Positions 37,551 through 47,762 of a stretch of DNA of 64,000 nucleotides are shown one piece after another. The notes under the pieces are model-generated. The model was not told the DNA's origin. It did not search any database and saw only the letters and a program-made list of their open reading frames with translations. Position numbers and translations under genes: made by a program. This DNA is from Verrucosispora sp. WMMD573 (GTDB taxonomy: Bacteria; Actinomycetota; Actinomycetes; Mycobacteriales; Micromonosporaceae): assembly GCF_027497175.1 (NCBI RefSeq), contig NZ_CP114901.1:6014001-6078000 (forward strand), read 5' to 3'. The first letter of the stretch is position 1, and the number at the start of each line of letters is the position of its first letter.

Positions 37551-40376
37551 TTATTGGACGATGGAGACCATGCGGGTGGGGATGACGATGACCTTGCGGG
37601 GTTCCTTGCCGGCCAGCACGCCGGCCACGGCGTCCAGGGCCGCCTGGCGGACGACGTCCTCGGCGGCGTCGGCGGGGACCTCGACGCGGGCCCGGACCTT
37701 GCCGTTGACCTGCACCGGGTAGGTGACCGTCTCGGCGACCAGCAGGGCCGGGTCGGCGACCGGGAAGTCCGCGTACGTCAGCGAGGTGGAGTGGCCCAGC
37801 CGCTGCCACAGCTCCTCGGCGACGTGCGGGGCGAACGGCGCGACCATCAGCACCAGTGGCTCGGCCACCTCGCGCGGGGTACCCGACAGACGGGTCACCC
37901 CGTTGGTCAGCTCGATCAGCTTGGCGATCGCGGTGTTGAACCGGATCTGCTCCATGTCGCCCCGGACACCGTCGATGACCTTGTGCAGCAGCCGCCGGGT
38001 CTGCTCGTCGGCCGGGTCGTCGGTGACCCGGGACTCGCCGGTCCGCTCGTCGACGATGGCCCGCCAGACCCGTTGCAGGAACCGGTACGAGCCGACCACC
38101 GCCCGGGTCTCCCACGGGCGCGACACCTCCAGCGGTCCCATCGACATCTCGTACACCCGGAACGTGTCCGCGCCATAGGCGGCACACATCTCGTCCGGGG
38201 TTACCACGTTCTTCAGGGACTTGCCCATCTTGCCGTACTCGCGGTTGACCTGGACGTCACCCAGGAAGAAGCCGCCGTCGCGCTCGGCGACCTCCTCCGC
38301 CGGCACGTACGCGCCCCGGGCGTCGGTGTACGCGTACGCCTGGATGTAGCCCTGGTTGAACAGCTTGCGGAACGGCTCGAACGACGACACGTGGCCCAGG
38401 TCGTACAGCACCTTGTGCCAGAACCGGGCGTACAGCAGGTGCAGCACGGCGTGTTCGGCACCGCCCACGTACAGGTCGACCCCGCCGCAGTCACCCTCGC
38501 CACGCGGGCCCATCCAGTACCGCTCGTTGTCCGCGTCGACGAACCGGTCGCCGTTGGTCGGGTCCAGGTAGCGCAGCTCGTACCAGCAGGAGCCGGCCCA
38601 CTGCGGCATCACGTTGGTCTCCCGGGTGTAGCGCTTCGGGCCGTCGCCCAGGTCCAGCTCGACCTCGACCCAGTCCCGGCGGCGCGACAGCGGCGTCTCC
38701 GGGTCGCTGGCCGCGTCCTCCGGGTCGAAGGTGCGCGGGGAGAAGTCCTCCACCTCGGGCAGCTCGACCGGCAGCATCTCCTCCGGCAGGGCGATGGCGG
38801 CACCGTCGGCGTCGTACACGATCGGGAACGGCTCGCCCCAGTAGCGCTGCCGGCTGAACAGCCAGTCCCGCAGCCGGTAGGTCACCGCGCCCTGGCCGTT
38901 GCCGGTCTCCTCCAGCCAGCCGATGATCCGGGCCTTGGCATCGGCCACACCCAGGCCGTCCAGGTCCAGGCCGCGCTCGGGCGCGGCGCTGTTGATCGCC
39001 GGCCCCTCCCCCGTGTACGCCTTGCCGTCGAAGCCCTCCGGTGGCTGCACGGTACGCACGATCGGCAGCTCGAAGACCTCGGCGAACTCCCAGTCCCGCT
39101 CGTCCTGGGCGGGCACCGCCATGATCGCGCCGGTGCCGTAGCCGGCCAGCACGTAGTCGGCGATGAAGATCGGAATCTGCCCACCGGTGACCGGGTTGGT
39201 GGCGTACGCGCCGGTGAAGACGCCGGTCTTCTCCTTCGTCTCGGCCTGCCGCTCCACGTCGGTCTTGGCCGCCGCCGCCTTGCGGTACGCCTCGACGGCC
39301 TCCCGCGGGCTGCCGTGCCCACCGGTCCACGCGTCCCGGGTGTCCTCCGGCCAGGCCGCCGGCACCAGCGTGTCGACCAGCTCGTGCTCCGGGGCCAGCA
39401 CCATGTAGGTGGCGCCGAAGACGGTGTCGGGCCGGGTCGTGAACACCCGGATCGGGGCGACCGGGGTCGGGAAGTCGATGTGCGCGCCCTGCGACCGGCC
39501 GATCCAGTTGCGCTGCATCAGCTTGATCGGCTCGGGCCAGTCCAGCTTGTCCAGGTCGTCCAGCAGCCGGTCACCGTACGCGGTGATCCGCATCATCCAC
39601 TGCTTCAGGTTGCGCTTGAAGACCGGGAAGTTGCCCCGCTCGGAGCGGCCGTCGGCGGTGACCTCCTCGTTGGCCAGCACCGTGCCCAGCCCGGGGCACC
39701 AGTTCACCGGCGCCTGCGACACGTACGCCAGGCGGTGGTCGTCGATGACGGCGCGGCGCTCGGCGGCCGACAGCTCGGCCCACGGCCGGCCGTCCGGGGT
39801 GCGCCGCCCGCCCCCGGCGAACTCGGCGATCAGCTCACTGATCGGCCGGGCCCGGCCGGCCTCGTGGTCGTACCAGGAGTTGAAGATCTGCAGGAAGATC
39901 CACTGGGTCCAGCGGTAGAAGTCGGTGTCGATGGTGGCCACCGAACGCCGCCGGTCGTGGGCCAGCCCCAGCCGGCGCAGCTGCGCCCGGTAGCGGTCGA
40001 TGTTCGCCTCGGTGGTGGTCCGGGGGTGGGTGCCGGTCTGCACCGCGTACTGCTCGGCGGGCAGGCCGAACGCGTCGAAGCCCATCGCGTGCAGCACGTT
40101 GCGGCCGGCCATCCGCTGGTACCGGGCGAAGCAGTCGGTGCCGATGTAACCCAGCGGGTGTCCGACGTGCAGCCCGGCCCCGGACGGGTACGGGAACATG
40201 TCCAGCACGTACAGCTTCTCCGCACCGGACCGCGGGTGAGCCGGATCGGCCAGCGGACCGGACGGGTTCGGCGCGTGGAAGGCCCCCTCCCGCTCCCACC
40301 GGTCCTGCCAGCGGCGTTCGATCTCGTCGGCCAGCGCTGCGGTGTACCGGAACGGTGGGACGTCTGCCTCGGTCAT
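37551..40376 (-). CDS. leuS: Leucyl-tRNA synthetase
   Basis: A 941-residue class Ia synthetase charging tRNA-Leu. The HIGH-type motif is in [19 protein letters not shown] and the KMSKS-type motif is [11 protein letters not shown]. The editing domain is present ([21 protein letters not shown]). The anticodon-binding and C-terminal domains end at [11 protein letters not shown]. The frame opens at 40484; ATG 40376 has GGAGAAGG upstream. A 180-nt leader with a Leu-rich peptide and a terminator lies ahead. Confidence 0.97.
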   Translation of the reverse strand: MTEADVPPFRYTAALADEIERRWQDRWEREGAFHAPNPSGPLADPAHPRSGAEKLYVLDMFPYPSGAGLHVGHPLGYIGTDCFARYQRMAGRNVLHAMGFDAFGLPAEQYAVQTGTHPRTTTEANIDRYRAQLRRLGLAHDRRRSVATIDTDFYRWTQWIFLQIFNSWYDHEAGRARPISELIAEFAGGGRRTPDGRPWAELSAAERRAVIDDHRLAYVSQAPVNWCPGLGTVLANEEVTADGRSERGNFPVFKRNLKQWMMRITAYGDRLLDDLDKLDWPEPIKLMQRNWIGRSQGAHIDFPTPVAPIRVFTTRPDTVFGATYMVLAPEHELVDTLVPAAWPEDTRDAWTGGHGSPREAVEAYRKAAAAKTDVERQAETKEKTGVFTGAYATNPVTGGQIPIFIADYVLAGYGTGAIMAVPAQDERDWEFAEVFELPIVRTVQPPEGFDGKAYTGEGPAINSAAPERGLDLDGLGVADAKARIIGWLEETGNGQGAVTYRLRDWLFSRQRYWGEPFPIVYDADGAAIALPEEMLPVELPEVEDFSPRTFDPEDAASDPETPLSRRRDWVEVELDLGDGPKRYTRETNVMPQWAGSCWYELRYLDPTNGDRFVDADNERYWMGPRGEGDCGGVDLYVGGAEHAVLHLLYARFWHKVLYDLGHVSSFEPFRKLFNQGYIQAYAYTDARGAYVPAEEVAERDGGFFLGDVQVNREYGKMGKSLKNVVTPDEMCAAYGADTFRVYEMSMGPLEVSRPWETRAVVGSYRFLQRVWRAIVDERTGESRVTDDPADEQTRRLLHKVIDGVRGDMEQIRFNTAIAKLIELTNGVTRLSGTPREVAEPLVLMVAPFAPHVAEELWQRLGHSTSLTYADFPVADPALLVAETVTYPVQVNGKVRARVEVPADAAEDVVRQAALDAVAGVLAGKEPRKVIVIPTRMVSIVQ

Positions 40377-40470
40377 GGCCTTCTCCTCGCGTCGCTCGGC
40401 GGAGTCTGTCGGAGTGCTGGCTGGTCTCGGGTCTGCCACGCCGGCCCGTCGCGGGCCGGCAGCGGGCACG

Positions 40471-40495
40471 AAAAAGCCCCTCACGCAGGAGGGGC
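40471..40495 (-). terminator. Intrinsic terminator (attenuator) in the leuS leader
   Basis: On the minus strand GCCCCTC (40489-40495), a 6-nt loop, GAGGGGC (40476-40482) and then five T (40471-40475). It is the only clear U-tract terminator I saw in the window, and it lies about 95 nt upstream of leuS, inside the leader rather than behind a gene. Confidence 0.85.
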
Positions 40496-40497
40496 CG

Positions 40498-40530
40498 CCG
40501 TGCTGTCACGCGTTCAGCGCATCAGCACGG
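40498..40530 (-). promoter_or_regulatory. Putative antiterminator stem of the leuS leader
   Basis: CCGTGCTG (40523-40530) pairs with CAGCACGG (40498-40505). The stem can be extended by pairing the preceding GGGC with GCCC across a small bulge, which would take up the 5' arm of the terminator. The 5' arm overlaps the leader-peptide stop codon, so a ribosome finishing the peptide would block it. Confidence 0.65.
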
Positions 40531-40560
40531 CCCGGTAAGAAGCAGGAAGACTCCGGCCAT
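40522..40560 (-). CDS. leuS leader peptide MAGVFLLLTGPC
   Basis: A 12-codon ORF, ATG at 40558-40560 and TGA at 40522-40524. It contains three consecutive Leu codons (CTG CTT CTT), two of them the rare CTT in this GC-rich genome. It has no ribosome binding site but starts 7 nt after a TACACT box, so it is probably translated from the very 5' end of the mRNA. Stalling at the Leu codons when Leu-tRNA is scarce would favour the antiterminator stem that follows. Confidence 0.8.
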   Translation of the reverse strand: MAGVFLLLTGPC

Positions 40561-40573
40561 GACCGGCAGTGTA
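40561..40573 (-). promoter_or_regulatory. leuS promoter -10 box (leaderless for the leader peptide)
   Basis: TACACT on the minus strand (40568-40573), 7 nt before the leader-peptide ATG. I do not see a good -35 hexamer. Confidence 0.6.
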
Positions 40574-40914
40574 CCGCGTGCGGTGTGTCGCCGCCGCCCA
40601 CCACCCCTGCGCCAGGAGCTGGTCGACGCCGCGCGCCGCGGCCTGGCGGCGCGGATCACCTCGTCCGGTCCCCGGGTCCGGGCAGCCGGACCCGGGCCCG
40701 CTTACCCGGCAGAACCGACGACATGCGCTGCGTAAATGACAAATCACTGCGTAAGCGCTCAAACACCTGCGGCGGTCGGCGTTGACGACAAACATGGTTA
40801 GCCTGAGAGGCCAGTGAGATTGCCGCGGCACATGAGGCTCACACGTCGCGAACGAAACGGCGGGGCCAGGTGCTCTTTTAGAGAGCTGCCGTGACGGCGA
40901 CGAGGAGGAGGCCC
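40574..40914. other. Intergenic region between leuS and moxR promoters
   Basis: No gene is seen. It contains a perfect 11-bp hairpin, CCCGGGTCCGG-GCAG-CCGGACCCGGG (40671-40696), and a short AT-richer island (40721-40800) with two direct repeats CTGCGTAA at 40728-40735 and 40747-40754, 19 bp apart. TTAGCCT at 40798-40804 could be a -10 for moxR, but the nearest TTGACG (40782-40787) is too close for a normal spacer. Confidence 0.5.
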
Positions 40915-41967
<1,053 letters not shown>

Positions 41968-41968
41968 C

Positions 41969-43267
41969 GTGCGTGACGGGCTGCGCGGGCTGACCACCCG
42001 CGGCCGCTCCTTCCTGGCCGCGGCGGTGGCGGCGGCCATCTCCGCCGGCATCCTCGGCGAGAAGGACCTGCTGCGGGTGGCGGTGCTGCTGGCCGTCCTG
42101 CCGTTGCTCGCCGCGCTCTACGTCGGTCGCAGCCGCTACAAGCTCGCCTGCCACCGGTCGCTGGAGCCGCACCGGGTACCGGTCGGCGCGACCGCCCGGG
42201 TGGTGCTGCGCCTGCAGAACATGTCCCGGCTGCCCACCGGCACCCTGCTGCTGGAGGACCGGCTTCCGTACGCCCTCGGCAGCCGTCCCCGGGTGGTGCT
42301 GGAACGTCTCGGCGCGCACCAGGCCAGCTCCGTGGCGTACACGGTGCGCGCCGACGTGCGGGGCCGGTACGAGGTGGGGCCGCTGGTGGTCCGGATGACC
42401 GACCCCTTCGGCCTCTGCGAACTCAGCCGCGCCTTCCCCGGTACCGACCGGCTCACCGTCGTGCCGCAGGTGGTCCCACTGCCGGCGGTGCGGCTGCCCG
42501 GCGAGTACGCCGGCAGCGGCGAGAGCAGGGCCCGCTCGGTGGCGGTGCACGGCGAGGACGATGCAGCCACCCGGGAGTACCGGCGCGGCGACGACCTGCG
42601 CCGGGTGCACTGGAAGTCGACCGCGCGCACCGGCGAGCTGATGGTGCGCCGGGAGGAGCAGCCCTGGGAGAGCCGGGCGACGGTGCTGCTGGACACCCGC
42701 GCGTACGGGCATCAGGGCGACGGTCCGACGGCGAGCTTCGAGTGGGCGGTCTCAGCCGCCGCGAGCATCGCGGTGCATCTGCGGCAGGCCGGGTACAAAC
42801 TGCGCCTGGTCACCGGCTCGGGCGCGGACGTCGATGCCACCGAGGGTGCCGGCGACGGCCTGCTGCTCGACCAGCTCGCGGAGGTCCGGCTCGACCAGCG
42901 GGTCGAGATCACCACTCTGGTGCAGCACGTACGGCAACGCGCCGACGGCGGGTTGATCATCGGGCTGTTCGGGTCGCTGAGCACCGCCGAGGCGGAGCTG
43001 TTGGCCGGGCTGCGGGCCAACGGCGCCACCTGTGTCTGCTTCCTGTTGGACAGCTCCGCCTGGCTGAACCTGCCGACGCCCGCGCGGGCCGAGGCCGACC
43101 AGGCGCACGACGCCGCGGCGCTGGCGCTGCTGCAGTCCGGTTGGCGGGTGATCGGCGTCGATCACGGCGGCCGGCTGCCGGCGCTCTGGCCGCAGGCGGG
43201 GCGGGGCTCGCAGGGATTCGCGCTGCGCGCGGCGATGGCCGAGACCGTGGCCGGTGGCGTGCGATGA
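41969..43267 (+). CDS. DUF58 domain protein, MoxR partner
   Basis: A 432-residue protein with two N-terminal membrane helices (about 12-28 and 33-50), an immunoglobulin-like middle and the DUF58 signature DAATREYRRGDDLRRVHWKSTARTGELMVRREEQ. The C-terminal part has a von Willebrand A-like fold in this family. It begins 1 bp after the moxR stop and is followed after 16 bp by the transglutaminase. Function is unknown beyond the conserved three-gene module. Confidence 0.88.
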   Translation: MRDGLRGLTTRGRSFLAAAVAAAISAGILGEKDLLRVAVLLAVLPLLAALYVGRSRYKLACHRSLEPHRVPVGATARVVLRLQNMSRLPTGTLLLEDRLPYALGSRPRVVLERLGAHQASSVAYTVRADVRGRYEVGPLVVRMTDPFGLCELSRAFPGTDRLTVVPQVVPLPAVRLPGEYAGSGESRARSVAVHGEDDAATREYRRGDDLRRVHWKSTARTGELMVRREEQPWESRATVLLDTRAYGHQGDGPTASFEWAVSAAASIAVHLRQAGYKLRLVTGSGADVDATEGAGDGLLLDQLAEVRLDQRVEITTLVQHVRQRADGGLIIGLFGSLSTAEAELLAGLRANGATCVCFLLDSSAWLNLPTPARAEADQAHDAAALALLQSGWRVIGVDHGGRLPALWPQAGRGSQGFALRAAMAETVAGGVR

Positions 43268-43283
43268 ACGGAAGGTCCCCCTC

Positions 43284-45755
43284 ATGATCGCCCATCGGAA
43301 CCTGGGCCTGGTGGCCGCCGGCGCGACGCTGCTCGCGGCGGCACCACTGTCGGCCATCTTCGAACGTTGGACGTGGTTGGTCCAGGCGGTCATCGCGGTG
43401 GCCGCGGTGGCGGCCGCGGCGTCGCTGGCCCGGCTCGGCCGGACCCCGCTGTGGGTGCAGATCCTGGCCATGGTCGGCGGTCTCACCCTCGCTCTTACCT
43501 GGCTGTTCCCCAGCGGCTCCGAGCTGCTGGCGGTGCTGCCCACCCCGGCCACCTTCGGACACTTCGCCGAGTTGCTCGGCAACTCGGTCGAAGACATGCG
43601 CTCCCACGGCGTGAAGGTTCCGGACACCGACCCGCTGCTGTTCATCACCGTGCTCGGCATCGGCGCGGTGGCGGTGCTGGTGGACGTGCTCTGCGTCGGG
43701 CTGCGCCGCCCTGCCCTGGCCGGGCTGCCGATGCTGGCCATCTACTCGGTGCCGGTGGCGGTCTATGTGGACAGCGTCCCGCCGGTGCCGTTCGCGATCG
43801 GCGCCGCCGGTTTCCTGTGGCTGCTGGTCACCGACAACGTGGACCGGGTCCGTCGGTTCGGTCGGCGGTTCACCGGCGACGGCCGCGACGTGGATGTCTG
43901 GGAGTCGTCGCCGTTGGCCGCCGCCGGCCGGCGGCTGGCGGTGGTGGGTCTCGCACTGGCCGTACTGGTGCCGTTGGCCGTGCCGGGAATGACCGCCGGG
44001 TTGATGACCACGCTCAACTCCGGCCCCGGCTCCGGCATCGGTCCCGGGTTCGGTGGCTCCCCCGGCCGGGTCGATCTCTTCGCCGCGCTCAGCGGGCAGC
44101 TCAACCAGTCCCAGGTGACCGATCTGGTGACGGTCACCACCACCGAGGAGGAGCCGTTCTATCTGCGCTTCGGGGTCGCCGACGACCTGCGTACCGACGG
44201 CTTCCGGGTGCGCGGCCCCAACGGTAGGCGAGTCACCGGCGACCTACCCGATCCCTCGGGGCGGTCGGCTCCGGGCATCCAACGCACCCGGCAACGGGCC
44301 ACCGTGCGGGTGAGCCGCGAGCTGAACATGCCACTGCTGCCGGTCTACGCCGAACCGGTCAACTTCGCCGAGCTGGGCAACAACTGGTTCTACGACCCGA
44401 ACCTGCAGGTCGTCTTCTCCAACCGGGAGAACTCGCGGGGCAAGGAGTACTCCTTCGACTACGTCCGCTCGTCGTACAGTCCGCAGGCGCTGCGGCGGGC
44501 TCAGCCGCTGCCGGCGGACCTGCCGCTGCGCCGGCAGCAGACCGTGACGCCGGACGTGCCGGAGGTCCGTGCCCTGGTGGAGGATCTGATCCGGGGGGCA
44601 CGCACCGAGTACGACAAGGTGCGAGCCATCTACAACTACTTTTCCGAGGACAACGGCTTCAGCTACCGGCTCAGCACCGAGCAGGGCAGCAGCGGCCAGG
44701 CGATTCTCGACTTCCTGGAGACCAAGGTCGGCTACTGCCAGCAGTACGCCGCGGCGCTGGCCTGGATGGTCCGCGACGCGGGGATCCCGGCTCGGGTCGC
44801 GTTCGGGTTCACCAACGGCAGCCGCCGCAGCGACGACACCCTCACGCTTACCAACCGCAATCTGCACGCCTGGACCGAGGTCTACTTCGACCAGATCGGC
44901 TGGGTGCCCTTTGACGCCACCCCGGCCTACGGCGTGCCGGGCTCCACCCGCTCGGCCTGGGCGCCGGACGTGGACGCCCCGGAGGAGAGCACGCCGCAGG
45001 GCGGCGCCGCGGACACACCCGACGAGACGGATCCGTCCGCCGAGGCGGAGCAGGGACCGAACCAGTTCGAGGAGGGCGAGGACCCGGGTGCGGCGCTCGG
45101 CTCCGACGCGCCCGCCGAGCAGGCGCCCGTCTGGCCGTGGCTGGTCGCGGCCAGCGTCCTGACGCTGCTGGTGCTGCTCGCTGTGCCCGCACTGCGCCGA
45201 CTCGCACTGCGCCGCCGTCGGGGCAGACCGGCACCGGCGGTGCGGACGGTCGACGCGCCGGACGCGGCCCCGTCCGCGACCGGGCAACCGGTCGTGCTGG
45301 TCGCCACCGATCCGGACCGGGCGCGGGCCGACGCGCACGCCGCCTGGGACGAGCTGATCGACACGCTCGTCGACTACCGGGTCGGGGTGGATCGGACCGA
45401 AACCCCCCGTGCCACGGCGGAGCGGGTGGCCCGGGAGCGCCTGGCCGCGCAGACCGACGCCGGCTCGGCGGTACGTCTGCTCGGACGTGCCGAGGAGCGG
45501 GCCCGTTACGCCCGGGACCCGTTGACCGGTGAACCGCTGCCGGCGGCCCTGCGGACGGTGCGCGGTGCGCTGGCCGGGCAGGCCGACCGGCGGACCCGCC
45601 TGGTGGCGACCGTGTTGCCGCCGTCGGTATTGTCCCGCTGGCGCACCGCCCTCGCGGACAACTCGTCACGACTGGTCGACTCGGCCGGGCAGGTGCGCCG
45701 CAGGCTGCTGCGGTTCAGCCCACGCCGGCTGATCGCCAGCCGCGCGGGTCGCTGA
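43284..45755 (+). CDS. TgpA-like membrane transglutaminase (DUF3488-transglutaminase-DUF4129)
   Basis: An 823-residue membrane protein. Residues 1-245 hold six or so transmembrane helices (DUF3488). The large external part contains the transglutaminase core: Cys in FLETKVGYCQQYAAALAWMVRDAGIPAR, His in RNLHAWTEVYFDQIGWVPFDATP, with Asp following. An acidic disordered linker (about 555-615) and a second membrane anchor (about 620-640) lead to a DUF4129-type cytoplasmic tail. In Pseudomonas TgpA is essential for envelope integrity; the actinobacterial substrate is unknown. ATG 43284 is chosen over the overlapping GTG 43254. Confidence 0.88.
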   Translation: MIAHRNLGLVAAGATLLAAAPLSAIFERWTWLVQAVIAVAAVAAAASLARLGRTPLWVQILAMVGGLTLALTWLFPSGSELLAVLPTPATFGHFAELLGNSVEDMRSHGVKVPDTDPLLFITVLGIGAVAVLVDVLCVGLRRPALAGLPMLAIYSVPVAVYVDSVPPVPFAIGAAGFLWLLVTDNVDRVRRFGRRFTGDGRDVDVWESSPLAAAGRRLAVVGLALAVLVPLAVPGMTAGLMTTLNSGPGSGIGPGFGGSPGRVDLFAALSGQLNQSQVTDLVTVTTTEEEPFYLRFGVADDLRTDGFRVRGPNGRRVTGDLPDPSGRSAPGIQRTRQRATVRVSRELNMPLLPVYAEPVNFAELGNNWFYDPNLQVVFSNRENSRGKEYSFDYVRSSYSPQALRRAQPLPADLPLRRQQTVTPDVPEVRALVEDLIRGARTEYDKVRAIYNYFSEDNGFSYRLSTEQGSSGQAILDFLETKVGYCQQYAAALAWMVRDAGIPARVAFGFTNGSRRSDDTLTLTNRNLHAWTEVYFDQIGWVPFDATPAYGVPGSTRSAWAPDVDAPEESTPQGGAADTPDETDPSAEAEQGPNQFEEGEDPGAALGSDAPAEQAPVWPWLVAASVLTLLVLLAVPALRRLALRRRRGRPAPAVRTVDAPDAAPSATGQPVVLVATDPDRARADAHAAWDELIDTLVDYRVGVDRTETPRATAERVARERLAAQTDAGSAVRLLGRAEERARYARDPLTGEPLPAALRTVRGALAGQADRRTRLVATVLPPSVLSRWRTALADNSSRLVDSAGQVRRRLLRFSPRRLIASRAGR

Positions 45756-45760
45756 TTCCC

Positions 45761-45793
45761 GTTGCCGGCGGCACCACCCGGGTCGCCGGCAAC
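45761..45793 (+). terminator. Hairpin after the transglutaminase gene
   Basis: GTTGCCGGCG (45761-45770) pairs with CGCCGGCAAC (45784-45793), 13-nt loop, 5 bp past the stop codon. It has a strong GC stem without a U-tract, as is usual in actinobacteria. Confidence 0.65.
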
Positions 45794-45898
45794 GGCCCAC
45801 CAGCGCCCACCGGCAACCGGCTGGCGGCCGTGAGCGAGGGGCGCCGACAGGCGGGCAACACGAAGACCCGCACGGCGCCCTGGGCGCTCGCGCCTATT

Positions 45899-45923
45899 CA
45901 CCCCGGGCGGTCGGCCCGGGGTG
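45899..45923 (-). terminator. Hairpin after the DUF3040 gene
   Basis: CACCCCGGGC-GGTCG-GCCCGGGGTG: a perfect 10-bp stem with a 5-nt loop, 30 bp past the DUF3040 stop. It may serve both convergent genes. Confidence 0.65.
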
Positions 45924-45953
45924 ACGTGCCTCCTCGTCAGTGGCGCAACGGGG

Positions 45954-46349
45954 TCAGCGGTGCCCCTCCGGGCGCTGCCGCCACCGGTCCTCCATCCGGT
46001 CGAGGAAACCCGACCTCCGGCCGGCACGGCCTCGGGACCGGCGACGACTCGCCGTGCCCCCGACGACGTGCAGGTCGGGTGACTGCGCGCGACGGTGCGA
46101 CTGCACCGCGAACGCGGCCGAGGCCAACATGACAACGAATCCCGCCACTGCCAACGGCGGAGTCTTGATCACCGCGCCATAGACCAGCAACGCCAGGCCA
46201 GCGATGATCAGGCCGGCAGCGACGAGCAGGCGACGCCGCGCGTGGAAGCGCGGATCGCTGGCGCGCACGGCCGAGGCGAACTTGGGGTCCTCGGCAAGCG
46301 ACCGCTCGATCTGCTCGAACAGCCGCTGCTCGTGCTCCGAGAGCGGCAC
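45954..46349 (-). CDS. DUF3040 two-helix membrane protein
   Basis: A 131-residue protein. It opens PLSEHEQRLFEQIERSLAEDPKFASAVR, the DUF3040 signature, and has two adjacent hydrophobic segments (about 42-60 and 65-84). The C-terminus is Arg-rich. The family is conserved in actinobacteria near division and envelope genes; no function is established. GTG 46349 has GGGGAGGAG upstream. Confidence 0.85.
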   Translation of the reverse strand: MPLSEHEQRLFEQIERSLAEDPKFASAVRASDPRFHARRRLLVAAGLIIAGLALLVYGAVIKTPPLAVAGFVVMLASAAFAVQSHRRAQSPDLHVVGGTASRRRSRGRAGRRSGFLDRMEDRWRQRPEGHR

Positions 46350-46372
46350 GGCACTCCTCCCCGGTCACGTTG

Positions 46373-46392
46373 GTCGGTCCGGTCGGACCGAC
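46373..46392 (-). terminator. Hairpin between dinB and the DUF3040 gene
   Basis: GTCGGTCC-GGTC-GGACCGAC, an 8-bp perfect stem between the dinB stop and the DUF3040 start, both read leftwards. A TAGACT box (46426-46431) sits before it and may be a DUF3040 promoter, in which case the hairpin would be in its 5' leader. Confidence 0.45.
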
Positions 46393-46464
46393 AGACCGTG
46401 GCAGCCAACCGGCTGCTTACCCGCAAGTCTACGAGGGCCCTCGCGCGTCGGAAAGCGGGACGAC

Positions 46465-47724
46465 CTACGGCCGGGTCGGATTTTCATTTCGTCGGGGATC
46501 GCGCCCGCTGAGAAGACTGGCCGGTCCTATGACGGACCGCCCGAAACGGGCAGCCGCCGCGTCGGCGGCGGCCTCCGCCTCCCGCCAGCCCCGCTCCGGC
46601 TGCCCGAGGGCGAGCTGCTGCGGTGTCTGGTCCGCCGCCGTCAGCCCCTCCGCCCGGACGCCGAGCAGCCGGATCCGCTCACCCGGGTCCAACGCGGTGT
46701 AGAGCGCCCACGACGTGTCGAACATCTCCCGAGCCACATCGGTGGGCACGGTCAGGGTGCGGGCCCGGCTCACCGTGCGGAAATCGGCGGTGCGCACCTT
46801 CAGCGAAACCGTCCGCCCCACCTGCCCGCTGGCTCGCAATCGGGCACCGACCTTCTCGGCCAGGGCCAGCAGCGTACGACGGATCTCGGTCGGATCGTCG
46901 ACGTCCACGTCGAAGGTGACCTCCGCGCCGATCGACTTCTCCGCCTGCTCCGGGCTGACCCGGCGCGGGTCGCGGCCCCAGGACAGCTCGTGCAGGTGCG
47001 CGGCGCCCGCCTCGCCGAGCGCGGTCCGCAGCATGCCCAACGGAGCCTGCGCCAGGTCACCGACGGTGCGCAGACCGAGCCGCAGCAGTGCCTGCTCGGA
47101 GCGCTCCCCCACCCCCCACAGCGCGGCGACCGGTAGTGGGTGGAGGAACTCGAGCACCCGGTCGGCCGGCACCACGAGCAGACCGTCGGGCTTCGCCCGG
47201 GTCGAGCCGAGCTTGGCCACGAACTTGCTCGGTGCCACCCCCACCGAGCAGGTCAGCCCCTGCTCCTCGGCGACCCGCTCCCGAATGCGTTGGGCGATCG
47301 TCGCCGGCCGACCGAACAGTCGCCGGGCACCGGCGACGTCGAGGAACGCCTCGTCCAGCGAGAGCGGCTCGACCAGCGGCGTGACGTCGCGGAAGATCTG
47401 CATGACCGCCCGCGAGGCCGCCGAGTAACGGGCGAAGTCGGGGGCGAGGAAAACCGCGTGCGGGCAGAGCGCCCGGGCCCGCATCGTGGGCATGGCGCTG
47501 CGAACGCCGTACCGCCGGGCCTCGTAGCTGGCCGAACTGACCACGCCGCGCGGACCGATCCCGCCGACCACGACGGCCCGGCCGCGCAGCTCGGGGCGGT
47601 GCCGGACCTCCACCGATGCGTAGAAGGCGTCCATGTCGACGTGCAGGATCGGGCACCCGGCGTCGTCGGCGCCGGGCCCGAACCGGGGATCACCGCCCCG
47701 GGGTAGCGACTGGCTGCGGCCCAC
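46465..47724 (-). CDS. dinB: DNA polymerase IV (Y-family)
   Basis: A 419-residue translesion polymerase. The catalytic residues are in HVDMDAFYASVEVRHR (Asp30) and LSLDEAFLDVAGARRLF (Asp124, Glu125). SSASYEARRYGVRSAMP, GVAPSKFVAKLGSTRAKPDGL and the helix-hairpin-helix LWGVGERSEQALLRLGLRTVGDLA are also present. A C-terminal QQLALG may be the beta-clamp contact. No LexA box is seen upstream; the GTG start is 6 nt after TAACCT, so it is probably leaderless. Confidence 0.95.
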   Translation of the reverse strand: MGRSQSLPRGGDPRFGPGADDAGCPILHVDMDAFYASVEVRHRPELRGRAVVVGGIGPRGVVSSASYEARRYGVRSAMPTMRARALCPHAVFLAPDFARYSAASRAVMQIFRDVTPLVEPLSLDEAFLDVAGARRLFGRPATIAQRIRERVAEEQGLTCSVGVAPSKFVAKLGSTRAKPDGLLVVPADRVLEFLHPLPVAALWGVGERSEQALLRLGLRTVGDLAQAPLGMLRTALGEAGAAHLHELSWGRDPRRVSPEQAEKSIGAEVTFDVDVDDPTEIRRTLLALAEKVGARLRASGQVGRTVSLKVRTADFRTVSRARTLTVPTDVAREMFDTSWALYTALDPGERIRLLGVRAEGLTAADQTPQQLALGQPERGWREAEAAADAAAARFGRSVIGPASLLSGRDPRRNENPTRP

Positions 47725-47736
47725 CCGCGCAGGTTA
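47725..47736 (-). promoter_or_regulatory. Putative leaderless -10 box of dinB
   Basis: TAACCT on the minus strand (47731-47736), 6 nt before GTG 47724. No ribosome binding site is present. Confidence 0.5.
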
Positions 47737-47762
47737 GCCCGCGGCTGTGACATTCCGGCCGG

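Noticed and set aside
40782..40804. TTGACG plus TTAGCCT as the moxR promoter.
   Set aside because: The spacer is only about 11 nt, too short for a sigma-70-type promoter.
47725..47762. A LexA box for dinB.
   Set aside because: No GAAC-N4-GTTC pattern is present ahead of dinB; only a leaderless-type -10 box is seen.
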